A DNA stretch of 64,000 nucleotides from Bacteroidota bacterium (GTDB lineage: Bacteria > Bacteroidota > Bacteroidia > Cytophagales > Cyclobacteriaceae). Shown piece after piece: positions 32,544 through 41,495 of this stretch; position 1 is the first letter of the stretch, and every line of letters begins with the position of its first letter. The notes beneath the pieces were generated by a model that was not told the origin of the DNA, did not search any database, and worked only from the letters and a program-made list of their open reading frames with translations. Both the position numbers and the translations under genes were made by a program. The stretch spans positions 1 through 64,000 of the forward strand of contig JAFDYT010000021.1 of NCBI GenBank assembly GCA_018266055.1, written 5' to 3'.

Positions 32544-33071
32544 CATCCAGCCCAATTTTATCAGTTGTTTCCGATATAAGTCTTCGGCGAGCAAATCGTC
32601 TTTGATGTGGTGCCTCCCGCCGATATAACGGATGATCTCTCCCCCTTGAAATACAGGCATAATCGTGGCATTTACCCAATAGTGGTCGCCGCTTTTCATT
32701 CTGTTTTTTATTACCGCTCTGAATACTTCGCCACCCTGAATGGTGGTCCACATGAGCTTAAACAGATCTTTTGGCATAGAGGGATGCCGGATAATATTAT
32801 GCGGCTTTCCGATCAGCTCTTCCATGCTGTAGCCGGAAAGATTGCAGAATGACTCGTTGGCATAGACGATATTCCCCCGAAGATCTGTCTCAGAAATGAT
32901 CACGGAGGGACCGTTTGCTTGCGCTGTGCTGCCGATATCGTCTATTAGGTTCACCTTAAAAATGGCACAAGCTGTGGCAATGGTGACTTCTTTCCTATGA
33001 TAAAAGTCATAATTCGTAAACCTCTCAACGACTTTCGAATTGTTTAAGAAAAATGATCTCCTTAATTTCAA
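32529..33071 (-). CDS. Single PAS-domain protein (Aer type)
   Basis: The product consists mainly of one PAS domain of the Aer/redox-sensing kind (about residues 55-165): GNIVYANESFCNLSGYSMEELIG, KPHNIIRHPSMPKDLFKLMW, and HYWVNATIMPVF. There is no output domain. No ATG lies upstream of the domain in frame: the listed start is a TTG at 33071, and a GTG at 32954 would give 141 residues, so the N-terminus is uncertain. The domain is strikingly similar to the last PAS of the protein encoded at 33788-36046, including the short tail after it (YNKQ/YRKQ...W...). FAD binding is inferred from the Aer-like IRHPSMP motif. Confidence 0.75.
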   Translation of the reverse strand: MKLRRSFFLNNSKVVERFTNYDFYHRKEVTIATACAIFKVNLIDDIGSTAQANGPSVIISETDLRGNIVYANESFCNLSGYSMEELIGKPHNIIRHPSMPKDLFKLMWTTIQGGEVFRAVIKNRMKSGDHYWVNATIMPVFQGGEIIRYIGGRHHIKDDLLAEDLYRKQLIKLGWMLPKP

Positions 33072-33174
33072 TAATCATGATATATATCAATAAAACTAAA
33101 AATCTTACCTCCCTTGGCTTTGGGGATATTTTGAACAAGAGTAGCCGCTAATAATATTCAATTTTAACCTTGGT

Positions 33175-33783
33175 ATGGGAAGGGCATTTTTATCGGTGAT
33201 CATTCTTTTGTCCGCTTCGGCGGCTATTGGATTTGTGTTCTGGCAGCAGGAGCTGAAATATCAACGCCCTACACCGATCCCTGAAAATTATCATACTGTA
33301 GCTGTAGGTGCACCTATCAAATTTTCCGACCTACCAAAAGGCGAAGCGGTATTTCTTCACTTTTATAACCCCGACTGCCCGTGTTCGCGCTTCAATACCC
33401 GCCACCTGAAGTCGATCATCCGGTCGTATGCGGATAGCGTTTCGATTGTGGTAGTAGTACCTGATCGCGATGCTTTGCCAAAGGCTTCCCGGGAATTTGA
33501 AGGAGTAAAGATTTTGCTTGACGAGCAAGGTACGTTGGCACGGGACTGTGGCGTGTATTCTACTCCGCAGGCCGCCATTATTGATGCCAACTCAAAATTG
33601 TATTACCGCGGAAACTACAATGCATCGAGGTATTGTACCGCAAGGGCTACCAATTTTGCCGAGTTGTCGCTCATCGCACTTTTAAATCACCAACCCTCTC
33701 CCTCGTTTGGTTTGCTGGCCACTCAATCGTACGGCTGCTCGTGGGAACCTGAAATAAACAAAAATCAACCTGTAATATTCTGA
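33175..33783 (+). CDS. Thioredoxin-fold protein with CPC motif (DUF6436-like)
   Basis: An N-terminal membrane anchor or signal (FLSVIILLSASAAIGFVFW) is followed by a thioredoxin-like domain whose active-site loop is NPDCPCSRFN (Cys68-Pro-Cys70), one residue shorter than CxxC. A cis-Pro-like STPQAAII segment (about 130-137) and a GNYNASRYCTARATNFAEL region with another cysteine follow. It resembles DUF6436-type proteins of the AhpC/TSA superfamily; the substrate is unknown. It ends four bases before the large PAS/GAF sensor gene, so the two are likely cotranscribed and may share a redox role. Confidence 0.78.
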   Translation: MGRAFLSVIILLSASAAIGFVFWQQELKYQRPTPIPENYHTVAVGAPIKFSDLPKGEAVFLHFYNPDCPCSRFNTRHLKSIIRSYADSVSIVVVVPDRDALPKASREFEGVKILLDEQGTLARDCGVYSTPQAAIIDANSKLYYRGNYNASRYCTARATNFAELSLIALLNHQPSPSFGLLATQSYGCSWEPEINKNQPVIF

Positions 33784-33787
33784 AGTT

Positions 33788-36046
33788 ATGGCGGAGAAAT
33801 TGTCGAAAGAACAGCACTTGTACTTTTTTGCAGAGATCAAAGAAAAGTCGGACAAGATCATGGCGTATGCTTTGAGCGCCTATTTTTTGTTTGGCATTTT
33901 TCTGGCCTTCTTTTATGATACCTATACCGTGGCCGTGAGTGTTGGAGGGCTTTGCCTGATCGCCTATTTCGCAGTTAAAATACTTCTGCCCGAAAGCCTT
34001 TTATATCAATATGTAGGAAGCGCTGTGCTCGCCGTTTTTGCTGCCCAATTTATTTATCAGATGCATGGCTTGTTCGAGATGCACTTTTTTGTTTTCATCG
34101 GCACGGCGCTGATGGTCACGTATCAAAACTGGAAGTTGCAATTGCCGCTGATTTTGTTGGTCGTCGTTCATCATGCGTCATTTGCTTACCTGCAATATTC
34201 CGGTTCGAAGGAAATCTACTTTACCCAACTGGACTACATGGATCTTCAGGCATTTTTGTTTCACGGTGCACTGGCAGCGGTGATTTCTGCCATCTGTGGG
34301 TATTGGGCTTTTGATCTTGCCAAAAAAACGGAAGCGGCCGCCGTGAAAACGCTGGCGCTGGAAAAACAACTTCAGCACGTAAACAATAACATTGCTTTCT
34401 CTAATGAAATTAGCAAAGGCAACCTGACGGTGGAGTACAATCTGCTGGATGACTCTGACGAACTTGGAAAGTCGTTGCTGTCGATGCGCGAAAACCTTAT
34501 TCAGTCGGCGGCGCGCGAACAGGATGAAAAATTTATCACCCTCGGAATTACCAAAGTAGGAGAGATCATTCAAAAAAATAACGACAACGCTAAAAAACTG
34601 GCGGAAGAATTCATCATCGGGATCATCAAATATCTCGGTATCAATCAAGGTGGAATTTTTCTTTATGAAGAAGAAGGAGAAGATCGCTACCTGAAGCTGG
34701 CGGCCAGCTATGCCTATGAGCGCAAGAAATACCTTACCAAGCGAATTGAAATTGGCCAGGGCTTGGTGGGTCAGTGTTTTCTGGAGAAAGAAACCATTTA
34801 CATGACCGACGTACCGGAAGGATACGTGACGATTACCTCCGGGCTTGGACTAGCTACACCGCGCAGTATTTTGATTACCCCCATGATCACCAACGACGAG
34901 ATTGTTGGTGTGGTGGAGCTTGCATCTTTTCAGCCCTTCACGCAAGCACAACAAACGCTGGTGAAAAAAGCGGTGGAAAATCTGGCCATCTCCGTGGTGT
35001 CGTCGAAAATTACAGAGCGCGTAAAACTTCTGCTGGAAGAATCTCAACAGCAAACAGAGGAAATGAAAGCGCAGGAAGAAGAAATGCGCCAGAACATGGA
35101 AGAGTTGCACGCCACGCAGGAAGAGATGGAGCGTAAGTCGGCAGAGGCCGATGAAAATAGCCGGAAGCTAAAAGCCATTTTTGATTCGGCAGTGGATTCT
35201 ATTATTACCATTTCTGACAAAGGAATAATAGAGACGGTCAATGACTCGTGTTTGAAAATGTTTGATTACACACGCGATGAACTCATCGGCCGTAATGTAT
35301 CCATATTGATGCCTGAGCCGCACCATAGCAACCATAACCAATACATTCACAACTACGAAAAAACAGGTCACGCCAAGATTATCGGCAAATCGCGCATCGC
35401 GAAAGGGTTAAAGAAGAACGGCCAAACCTTTCCTGTGGACTTAGCGGTTAATGAAGCTTTTGTTGGCAATCATAGGATTTATATCGGGATCATCAGAAAT
35501 ATTTCTGAGCAGATTAATCTCACCATGGAGAATGAACAGCAACAGGAGGAGTTACGACAAAACCTGGAGGAGCTTAAGGTTGTTCAGAAAAAGATGGAGG
35601 AGCAGTTGGCTGAGAATAAAGAAATGCGCCATCAATCCGAAACCCGCGAAATGGTATTAGGCCTTACGACAATCTTATCAGAGACGGATTTGAAAGGAAG
35701 AATTACGTACGTGAATAGTAAATTTTGCGAGGTGGCAAAATATGAACCCGACGAACTTCTTGGAAAACCTCACAACATTGTGCGCCATCCGGATATGCCT
35801 AAGGCGTTGTTCAAATTGTTTTGGGAAGTAATTCAGCAAGGCAATGTCTTTAAGGGAATAGTAAAGAACATGGCGAAAGACGGAACCCCATATTGGGTGG
35901 ATGCTACCATCGTGCCGATCAAAGACGAATCTGGAAAAATTATAAAATATACTGGCGCACGCTATCATATCAAAGATGAAAAGCTGGCGCTGATGTTATA
36001 CAACAAGCAAGCCGATCATTTTAACTGGCCGCGCCTGGAAAAATAA
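33788..36046 (+). CDS. Membrane GAF-PAS-PAS sensor protein without catalytic output domain
   Basis: The 752-residue order is: membrane region with about five or six helices (25-175), HAMP-like linker (195-240), GAF domain (about 245-405, with IGQGLVGQCFLEKETIYMTDVP), Gln/Glu coiled coil (410-465), FixL-like PAS (466-575, with ELIGRNVSILMPEPHHSNHNQYI), a second coil (576-620), and an Aer-type PAS (621-735, KPHNIVRHPDMPKALFKLFW). It has no histidine-kinase, cyclase or HTH module, so it must signal through a partner. The final PAS matches the one-domain PAS protein encoded nearby on the other strand. It follows the CPC-motif thioredoxin-like gene by four bases. Confidence 0.85.
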   Translation: MAEKLSKEQHLYFFAEIKEKSDKIMAYALSAYFLFGIFLAFFYDTYTVAVSVGGLCLIAYFAVKILLPESLLYQYVGSAVLAVFAAQFIYQMHGLFEMHFFVFIGTALMVTYQNWKLQLPLILLVVVHHASFAYLQYSGSKEIYFTQLDYMDLQAFLFHGALAAVISAICGYWAFDLAKKTEAAAVKTLALEKQLQHVNNNIAFSNEISKGNLTVEYNLLDDSDELGKSLLSMRENLIQSAAREQDEKFITLGITKVGEIIQKNNDNAKKLAEEFIIGIIKYLGINQGGIFLYEEEGEDRYLKLAASYAYERKKYLTKRIEIGQGLVGQCFLEKETIYMTDVPEGYVTITSGLGLATPRSILITPMITNDEIVGVVELASFQPFTQAQQTLVKKAVENLAISVVSSKITERVKLLLEESQQQTEEMKAQEEEMRQNMEELHATQEEMERKSAEADENSRKLKAIFDSAVDSIITISDKGIIETVNDSCLKMFDYTRDELIGRNVSILMPEPHHSNHNQYIHNYEKTGHAKIIGKSRIAKGLKKNGQTFPVDLAVNEAFVGNHRIYIGIIRNISEQINLTMENEQQQEELRQNLEELKVVQKKMEEQLAENKEMRHQSETREMVLGLTTILSETDLKGRITYVNSKFCEVAKYEPDELLGKPHNIVRHPDMPKALFKLFWEVIQQGNVFKGIVKNMAKDGTPYWVDATIVPIKDESGKIIKYTGARYHIKDEKLALMLYNKQADHFNWPRLEK

Positions 36047-36049
36047 TTT

Positions 36050-37468
36050 TCAGAGTTCGGTGTTTACCTCCAGGTGTTCAGTTCTCTTCAGCGAAGTGGA
36101 GGCCAACGCCTTATATCCGCCTTTAATGTTGACCAGTTTTTCGTAGCCTCTGCTTTTTAAGATAGAAACAGCGATCAGTGAACGGTAGCCGCCGGCGCAG
36201 TGTACGTAGTACGTTTTATTTTTATCAAGCAGGCTCATGTTCCGGTTGATGAAGTCAAGCGGGAAATTTTCGGCGCCTACCAAATGCTCAGCTTTGAATT
36301 CGCTTTCGCGGCGCACGTCAAGCACATTTACCTGACTTCTGCTTTCGCAAAGACGCCCAAAATCTTGAGCCGAGATTTCAAGAATAGTCTCAAGCGAGTT
36401 ACCTGCTGCAAGCCATGAATTGATTCCTCCTTTAAGGTATCCTATAGGATTATCGTATCCCACCCGTGCCAGTCGCACCACCACTTCTTCTTCCTTGCCT
36501 TCGTCGGCAATAATTAAAATCGGCTGCATTAAGTCAGTAATCAATGCGCCAACCCAGGGTGCGAAGGTATCGTCAATGCCAATGAAGATGGAGCCGGGAA
36601 TAAAACCTTTGGCGAATACATCTTTCGAACGGGTGTCGATCACAAGCGCGTGCGAGGATTCCCATACGGCTTCAAATTCGAGTAATGCGAGTGGGCGCAA
36701 TCCCTTTTGGATTATTTCGTCCACGCTGCCGTAGCCTTTTACATTCATCAACACGTTGGCCGGAAAATATTGGGGCGGTTCTACCAAACCATTGAGCAAT
36801 TCACGGGTGAACTCTTCTTTAGTCATGTTAGCCCGCAGCGCATAGTTGTATTTTTTTTGCTGACCCACTGTTGACACAGTTTCTTTATCCAGTTTTTTGC
36901 CACAGGCGCTGCCCGCTCCGTGCCCGGGATAAACAATCACCTCGTCGGCCAGTGTCATGATTTTTTGGCGAAGCGAATCGAACAAATAGCCAGCTAGTAA
37001 TTCGGGAGTAACTTCGGGTTTTAATTTTTGTACCAGGTCGGGCCTTCCCACATCGCCAATGAAAAGGGTATCGCCAGTGAAGACGGCGTAATCTTTTCCG
37101 TTTTCGTCGCGCAGTAAATACGTACTTGACTCCATGGTATGCCCAGGAGTGTGAAGCACCACGATTGTAACTTTTCCCAACTTTAGTACTTCGCCGTCCG
37201 CGGCGACGTGTGCTTCGTAACCAGGTGCGGCGGTTGGCCCAAACACTATCTGGGCGCCTGTCTTTTTAGCCAGCTCAAGGTGGCCGGAAACAAAATCAGC
37301 GTGAAAATGAGTTTCCAAAACGTATTTGATTTTAGCGTTATTGGCGTTAGCCTTGTCTATGTAAGGCCGCGATTCGCGCAGCGGGTCGATAATGGCGACT
37401 TCACCTTCGCTCTCAATATAATAAGCTGCTTCTGCGAGGCAGCCGGTATAAATTTGTTCGACTTTCAT
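36050..37468 (-). CDS. MBL-fold hydrolase with two rhodanese domains (persulfide dioxygenase-like)
   Basis: The N-terminal 230 residues are a metallo-beta-lactamase domain of the ETHE1/persulfide dioxygenase group: H54-x-H56-x-D58 (THFHADFVSGH), H110 in TPGHTMES, D133 in FTGDTLFIGDVGRPDL, and H183. Two rhodanese domains follow. The first (about 265-355) has no cysteine where the active site should be (LIIADEGKEEE); the second (about 370-462) has Cys424 in YYVHCAGGYRS. The family oxidises glutathione persulfide or related sulfane sulfur and transfers sulfur. 472 residues is typical for this fusion. It stands alone, convergent with the GAF-PAS gene. Confidence 0.92.
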   Translation of the reverse strand: MKVEQIYTGCLAEAAYYIESEGEVAIIDPLRESRPYIDKANANNAKIKYVLETHFHADFVSGHLELAKKTGAQIVFGPTAAPGYEAHVAADGEVLKLGKVTIVVLHTPGHTMESSTYLLRDENGKDYAVFTGDTLFIGDVGRPDLVQKLKPEVTPELLAGYLFDSLRQKIMTLADEVIVYPGHGAGSACGKKLDKETVSTVGQQKKYNYALRANMTKEEFTRELLNGLVEPPQYFPANVLMNVKGYGSVDEIIQKGLRPLALLEFEAVWESSHALVIDTRSKDVFAKGFIPGSIFIGIDDTFAPWVGALITDLMQPILIIADEGKEEEVVVRLARVGYDNPIGYLKGGINSWLAAGNSLETILEISAQDFGRLCESRSQVNVLDVRRESEFKAEHLVGAENFPLDFINRNMSLLDKNKTYYVHCAGGYRSLIAVSILKSRGYEKLVNIKGGYKALASTSLKRTEHLEVNTEL

Positions 37469-37579
37469 ACTCCTGAATGGTTTTTAAGGACGATACAAAC
37501 AAATATCCCAAAACGCATTTCCCACCCGACTGATGTCGGTTATTTAAAAAATATGATTTTTGTCAGGATTGGATTTTGA

Positions 37580-38320
37580 TCACTTTTTCCGCAGACGATG
37601 GATCAGTTCGTCGCAACATCGGTTGATTTGAGAAGCAAGATCTGAAACGTAGGCAGATTGATTGCCGCCGGAATCGGCTTCGCCGATTATTTCTTGTAAT
37701 AAGGCAATGAGTTTTTTGTCATCAAGTATGACGACGGTTGTTTTGCATTGGTGCTGAATTTCCTTGTACCGCACAAGGTTACCCTCTCTAACAAAAGTAG
37801 CGGTGGCATCCTTTAAGAGTCCAAGATTATTGGCAAACAGAACCTTCAATTCGGCTTCGTAATCGCGGTCTCCTTCCGAATAGATTTTTAACTGAGGGAA
37901 TTCGTCCTGTGAACCAGGTTCTCCTTTTTTCCGAAGGTTCTTGCCAATCGCCTCCAATAGTTCGGCAGGCTGAAAAGGTTTCATCACCAGGTCATTCATG
38001 CCCACTTTTAAGGCCAGCTCGCGGATTTCTTCGGAAGAATCTGATGTGAAGGCAATGATGGGGAGATCGGCAAAATATTGGCCTTTCATTTCGCGCACCA
38101 TTTTGGTGGCCTGATAACCATCCATTTCAGGCATGTGAATATCCATCAATACCAGATCCACTTCGTGCGAGGTGGTCAGAAAAGAAACCGCTTCGCTTCC
38201 GTTTTCGGTTACCGAAATCTCAAACCCTTGATTTTGCAGAAATTTTTTCGCGATCAGCTGGTTGAGTTTGTTGTCTTCTACAAGAAGGATTTTTCGTCCA
38301 ATGTACTGATCCTTGATCAT
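37580..38320 (-). CDS. Response regulator: receiver plus Hpt-like C-terminal domain
   Basis: An N-terminal receiver (about 8-130) has the acidic pair VEDN, phosphoacceptor Asp60 in LVLMDIHMPEMDG, Thr/Ser in IIAFTSDSS and Lys in LVMKPFQP. The C-terminal 100 residues are helical and contain H190-x-x-K193 (EIQHQCKTTVVIL), which resembles the Hpt phosphotransfer motif, though the surrounding sequence is only a loose match. Such REC-Hpt proteins act as relays between hybrid kinases. No kinase is adjacent. It is divergent from the receiver that heads the polysaccharide operon, across a 241-base spacer. Confidence 0.85.
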   Translation of the reverse strand: MIKDQYIGRKILLVEDNKLNQLIAKKFLQNQGFEISVTENGSEAVSFLTTSHEVDLVLMDIHMPEMDGYQATKMVREMKGQYFADLPIIAFTSDSSEEIRELALKVGMNDLVMKPFQPAELLEAIGKNLRKKGEPGSQDEFPQLKIYSEGDRDYEAELKVLFANNLGLLKDATATFVREGNLVRYKEIQHQCKTTVVILDDKKLIALLQEIIGEADSGGNQSAYVSDLASQINRCCDELIHRLRKK

Positions 38321-38510
38321 GGGGCTGAAATTAAAGCAAACGTCCCAGCATCCATAGAAAAATTCAACATTCTGCCATGCGGTTATAAGAAAGGTAATTA
38401 TTCACGTCGCGCTGCCTCTGGCTGGTAAACAATTAGTCAATGATTTAAATGGTTTGGTCTTCCCGCACCGTGGCTTTATCGAAAAAAAAGTACCCGTGCC
38501 TGCCCGCAAG

Positions 38511-38518
38511 TAGTTTTG
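38511..38518 (+). promoter_or_regulatory. -7 element of the surface polysaccharide operon
   Basis: TAGTTTTG is a perfect TAnnTTTG box 43 bases upstream of the first ATG (38562). No TTTG is seen at the expected -33 distance, which may mean activator dependence. Confidence 0.45.
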
Positions 38519-38561
38519 TACCAGAAAGCACAAAGTTGGGCTTTCCTAACTCAATCGGTAT

Positions 38562-38927
38562 ATGAAAATTCTGGTTTGCGATGACGACGAAGCCCTGGTG
38601 AGCATGATCCGGTTCAAGCTCTCACGTGAAAACGTGGGCGATATCTTTATTGCTACTGACGGAAAAGAAGCGAAGCGACTCCTGCAGGAACATGAGTTCG
38701 ACCTGATCATTACCGACATACACATGCCGTATCACTCCGGCCTCGAGATCGTGTCTTTTGTGAGGCAGGAGATGAAAAAGGAAATCCCAATTATTATTCT
38801 ATCGGCCGAAGGATTGGAGCTTACCGTTTTGCGCGCTTTCGACATGGGCGCCAACGATTTTATTTCCAAACCATTTAGTCCGGCAGAGTTAACCATTCGT
38901 GTGAAACGACTTTTGAATTTGAAATGA
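38562..38927 (+). CDS. Single-domain response regulator heading the polysaccharide operon
   Basis: A stand-alone receiver domain of 121 residues: acidic patch CDDDE (7-10), phosphoacceptor Asp52 in LIITDIHMPYHSG, Ser in IIILSAEG and Lys in FISKPFSP. It has no DNA-binding output. It shares an ATGA stop-start overlap with the HEAT-repeat gene, so it is made together with the polysaccharide proteins and probably controls their activity by protein contact. The cognate kinase is not in the operon. Confidence 0.93.
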   Translation: MKILVCDDDEALVSMIRFKLSRENVGDIFIATDGKEAKRLLQEHEFDLIITDIHMPYHSGLEIVSFVRQEMKKEIPIIILSAEGLELTVLRAFDMGANDFISKPFSPAELTIRVKRLLNLK

Positions 38928-40045
38928 ATGCCAGCTTAACGATATGGACTGAACTAGATGCCGTAGAGCAATTCTTCGTCACACTGGCAGCCATCTTTTT
39001 TGTGTGCGCTGTGGCGCTCATTTTCTTTCTGATCGGCAGCCGGCTGATAAAAACGTATCGATCAAAAACAGAAACTCGTTTGCAAACAATTTTTCAGCAG
39101 TCGCTGAATTCACTTATTATCCATACCTCCACCGATCGACTGCCATCTTCGTCGTATCAGTTTCATCTGAATGAATTGCGCAAAGCCATGAATGCCTACC
39201 CTTGCGGCAGACAGGTGATGATCAACTTACTGATCAAGTTGAAGAAAAGTTTGTCCGGCACGTCATCAAAAATGCTGGACACAATTTATCTACACCTGGA
39301 TCTGCCCACTGTATCGAAGAAAAAATTGAAGGCGACATCGTGGAAAATTCAGGTACAAGGTATCCGAGAGCTTTCGGAAATGAATTATTATTTACCCAAG
39401 CGGATGAACGCACTTATTGCGCGAACGAAAAATGAAACGCTTCGGGAAGAAATTTTTATGGCGCATGTGCGGCTCAATAAAAAAAATCCGCTGGCGCTAC
39501 TCGACCGGTATGATGGAGCGATCACGCCATGGATGCGCATAAATCTTCATCGCTTCTTTTCGCAGTACGATGGACGGACTTTACCTGACTTCAGTCGCTG
39601 GTTTGAGCACCCGCGTGAAGATGTGGTGATGTTTTGTATGAGTATGGCGCGGCAATTCAAACAATTTAACGCTGTGCCTGCTTTGGTAAAACTTCTGTCT
39701 CATAAAAATCCGATGATTGTAGCTTCCGCCATTCGCTCTCTGTCAGATCTTGAAGCTTTTCATGTGGTAGATCAGGTAGTAGCACAGGCGCAAATCCATT
39801 GGTCCAACGAGCGCATTAGCCTTCGTATCATCCGATTTATTGCGCGGTTAGGACATTTGGATGCGCACACCTACGCCATTGAAAAATACCTGGAGCATAA
39901 AAATTTTAAAGTGAGACTAGCAGCCGTGAAAACGCTGACTTCGATGGGTGAGAATGCGCAAAAGCAACTCACGCTGAGAAATAAATTGATGGGCAATCGG
40001 CTTACCCTGATGATAGGCCACGCCAGCGAACCTTTATTAACCTAA
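38924..40045 (+). CDS. Membrane-anchored HEAT-repeat protein
   Basis: A 373-residue protein with one N-terminal transmembrane helix (about 14-38, QFFVTLAAIFFVCAVALIFFLIGS), a positively charged juxtamembrane region, and an all-helical cytosolic part. The second half shows HEAT-like repeats (for example FNAVPALVKLLSHKNPMIVASAIRSLSDL and FKVRLAAVKTLTSMGENAQ). HEAT solenoids are protein-binding scaffolds. It lies between a single-domain receiver (ATGA overlap) and the GT2 glycosyltransferase gene (10 bases downstream), so a role in linking phosphorylation state to the synthase is plausible. Confidence 0.8.
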   Translation: MNASLTIWTELDAVEQFFVTLAAIFFVCAVALIFFLIGSRLIKTYRSKTETRLQTIFQQSLNSLIIHTSTDRLPSSSYQFHLNELRKAMNAYPCGRQVMINLLIKLKKSLSGTSSKMLDTIYLHLDLPTVSKKKLKATSWKIQVQGIRELSEMNYYLPKRMNALIARTKNETLREEIFMAHVRLNKKNPLALLDRYDGAITPWMRINLHRFFSQYDGRTLPDFSRWFEHPREDVVMFCMSMARQFKQFNAVPALVKLLSHKNPMIVASAIRSLSDLEAFHVVDQVVAQAQIHWSNERISLRIIRFIARLGHLDAHTYAIEKYLEHKNFKVRLAAVKTLTSMGENAQKQLTLRNKLMGNRLTLMIGHASEPLLT

Positions 40046-40055
40046 ACGAATAGCC

Positions 40056-41495
40056 ATGAGTGTGTTTTATTTTATTGTTCACGTACTCATTTTCATCTAT
40101 GGTGTTTCCATAGCGTTGTGGTATTTCTTTTTAGCAATTCTTTCGATGATCGAAATGAGAGGATATTTGAATCGGAATTTCTTCGTCGACTACAACTACA
40201 TTTTATCGTCGCCATTTGCTCCGGGCATTACGCTCATCGCACCAGCTTACAACGAGGGCCTCACCATTATCGATAATGTAAAATCGCTTCTCTCTATTCG
40301 ATACAATAATTATGAAGTGATGATCGTGAACGACGGCAGTACTGACGACTCGCTCGCTAAACTGATTGTGGCTTTTAACCTTGTGGAGGTGAGCTACGCG
40401 TACGAGCAGAAGCTGCCCACAAAACCTGTGCGGGGTGTGTATAAATCAAAGAACCGGGCCTTTAGTCGCCTGATTGTAGTAGACAAAGCCAACGGGGGAA
40501 AAGCCGACGCACTCAACGTGGGGTTGAACCTGGCTAGCGAATCTTTAGTGGCCTGCATCGATGTTGACTGCATTATCGAACCGGATGCACTTCTTAAAAT
40601 GGTGAAACCTTTTTTGCAAGACACGAAAGTGATTGCCTCGGGCGGTGTAGTACGCATCGCCAATTCGTGCGTGGTGGAAGATGGCCGGTTGGTGGAAGTG
40701 AAACTCCCCGAGAATTGGCTCGCCCGCTTTCAAACACTTGAATACATTCGTGCGTTTCTGCTCGGCCGAATGGCGTGGAGCCGACTCAACGGATTGCTGC
40801 TCATCTCCGGCGCGTTTGGTTTGTTTAAAAAAGAGATTGCTCTTTCAGTGGGTGGCTATAACACAGCGACTGTAGGGGAAGATATGGAGTTGGTGGTGCG
40901 GATGAGAAGAAGAATGCACGAAAATCAAATTCCTTATAAGGTGGCATACATCCCAGACCCGCTCTGCTGGACAGAAGCGCCAGCCAGCGCAAAAGTTTTA
41001 GGGCGTCAGCGCAACCGGTGGGCCCGCGGCACTTTAGAAACCCTGATGCTTCACCGCAAATTATTTTTCAATCCCAGGTATGGCCTGATGGGAATGGTGA
41101 GCTACCCGTTCTGGGTTTTTTACGAATGGCTGTCGCCCATCATTGAGTTTTGCGGTTTAATTTTCTTTGCCTTTCTCGTTGTGATGGGCCATGTGCACTG
41201 GGTATTCTTTATCTCGTTGATTCTCGCCGTATATGGATTTGCCTTTTTCATTTCCATGTTTGCGCTGCTCGCCGAAGAAACCTCATTTTATAAGTACATC
41301 CACAAGAAAGATATTTTGAAAATGGTGCTGGTCGCGTTGGTAGAACCGTTTGTTTTTCACCCGCGTGTGGTGTGGTGGTCGCTGAAAGGCAATTGGGATT
41401 TGCTTCGTGGCAAAAAAGCATGGGGTGAAATGACGCGACAGGGATTTGCTCAGTACAAAAGGATTTATAAAAAAGAAGTAACCACAGTGGTATGA
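40056..41495 (+). CDS. Processive family 2 glycosyltransferase, inner-membrane polysaccharide synthase
   Basis: Membrane synthase of the PgaC/hyaluronan/cellulose synthase type. One or two N-terminal helices (5-35) precede the GT-A domain: UDP-sugar motif NDGSTD (92-97), D169-V-D171, acceptor motif G-E-D (274-276) and Q318-x-x-R321-W322 (RQRNRW), which together define processive GT2 enzymes. Several C-terminal helices (about 345-470) form the translocation channel. The closest familiar relative is poly-beta-1,6-GlcNAc synthase, but the sugar cannot be read from sequence. Its stop overlaps the start of the AlkP-type transferase gene (ATGA). Confidence 0.93.
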   Translation: MSVFYFIVHVLIFIYGVSIALWYFFLAILSMIEMRGYLNRNFFVDYNYILSSPFAPGITLIAPAYNEGLTIIDNVKSLLSIRYNNYEVMIVNDGSTDDSLAKLIVAFNLVEVSYAYEQKLPTKPVRGVYKSKNRAFSRLIVVDKANGGKADALNVGLNLASESLVACIDVDCIIEPDALLKMVKPFLQDTKVIASGGVVRIANSCVVEDGRLVEVKLPENWLARFQTLEYIRAFLLGRMAWSRLNGLLLISGAFGLFKKEIALSVGGYNTATVGEDMELVVRMRRRMHENQIPYKVAYIPDPLCWTEAPASAKVLGRQRNRWARGTLETLMLHRKLFFNPRYGLMGMVSYPFWVFYEWLSPIIEFCGLIFFAFLVVMGHVHWVFFISLILAVYGFAFFISMFALLAEETSFYKYIHKKDILKMVLVALVEPFVFHPRVVWWSLKGNWDLLRGKKAWGEMTRQGFAQYKRIYKKEVTTVV

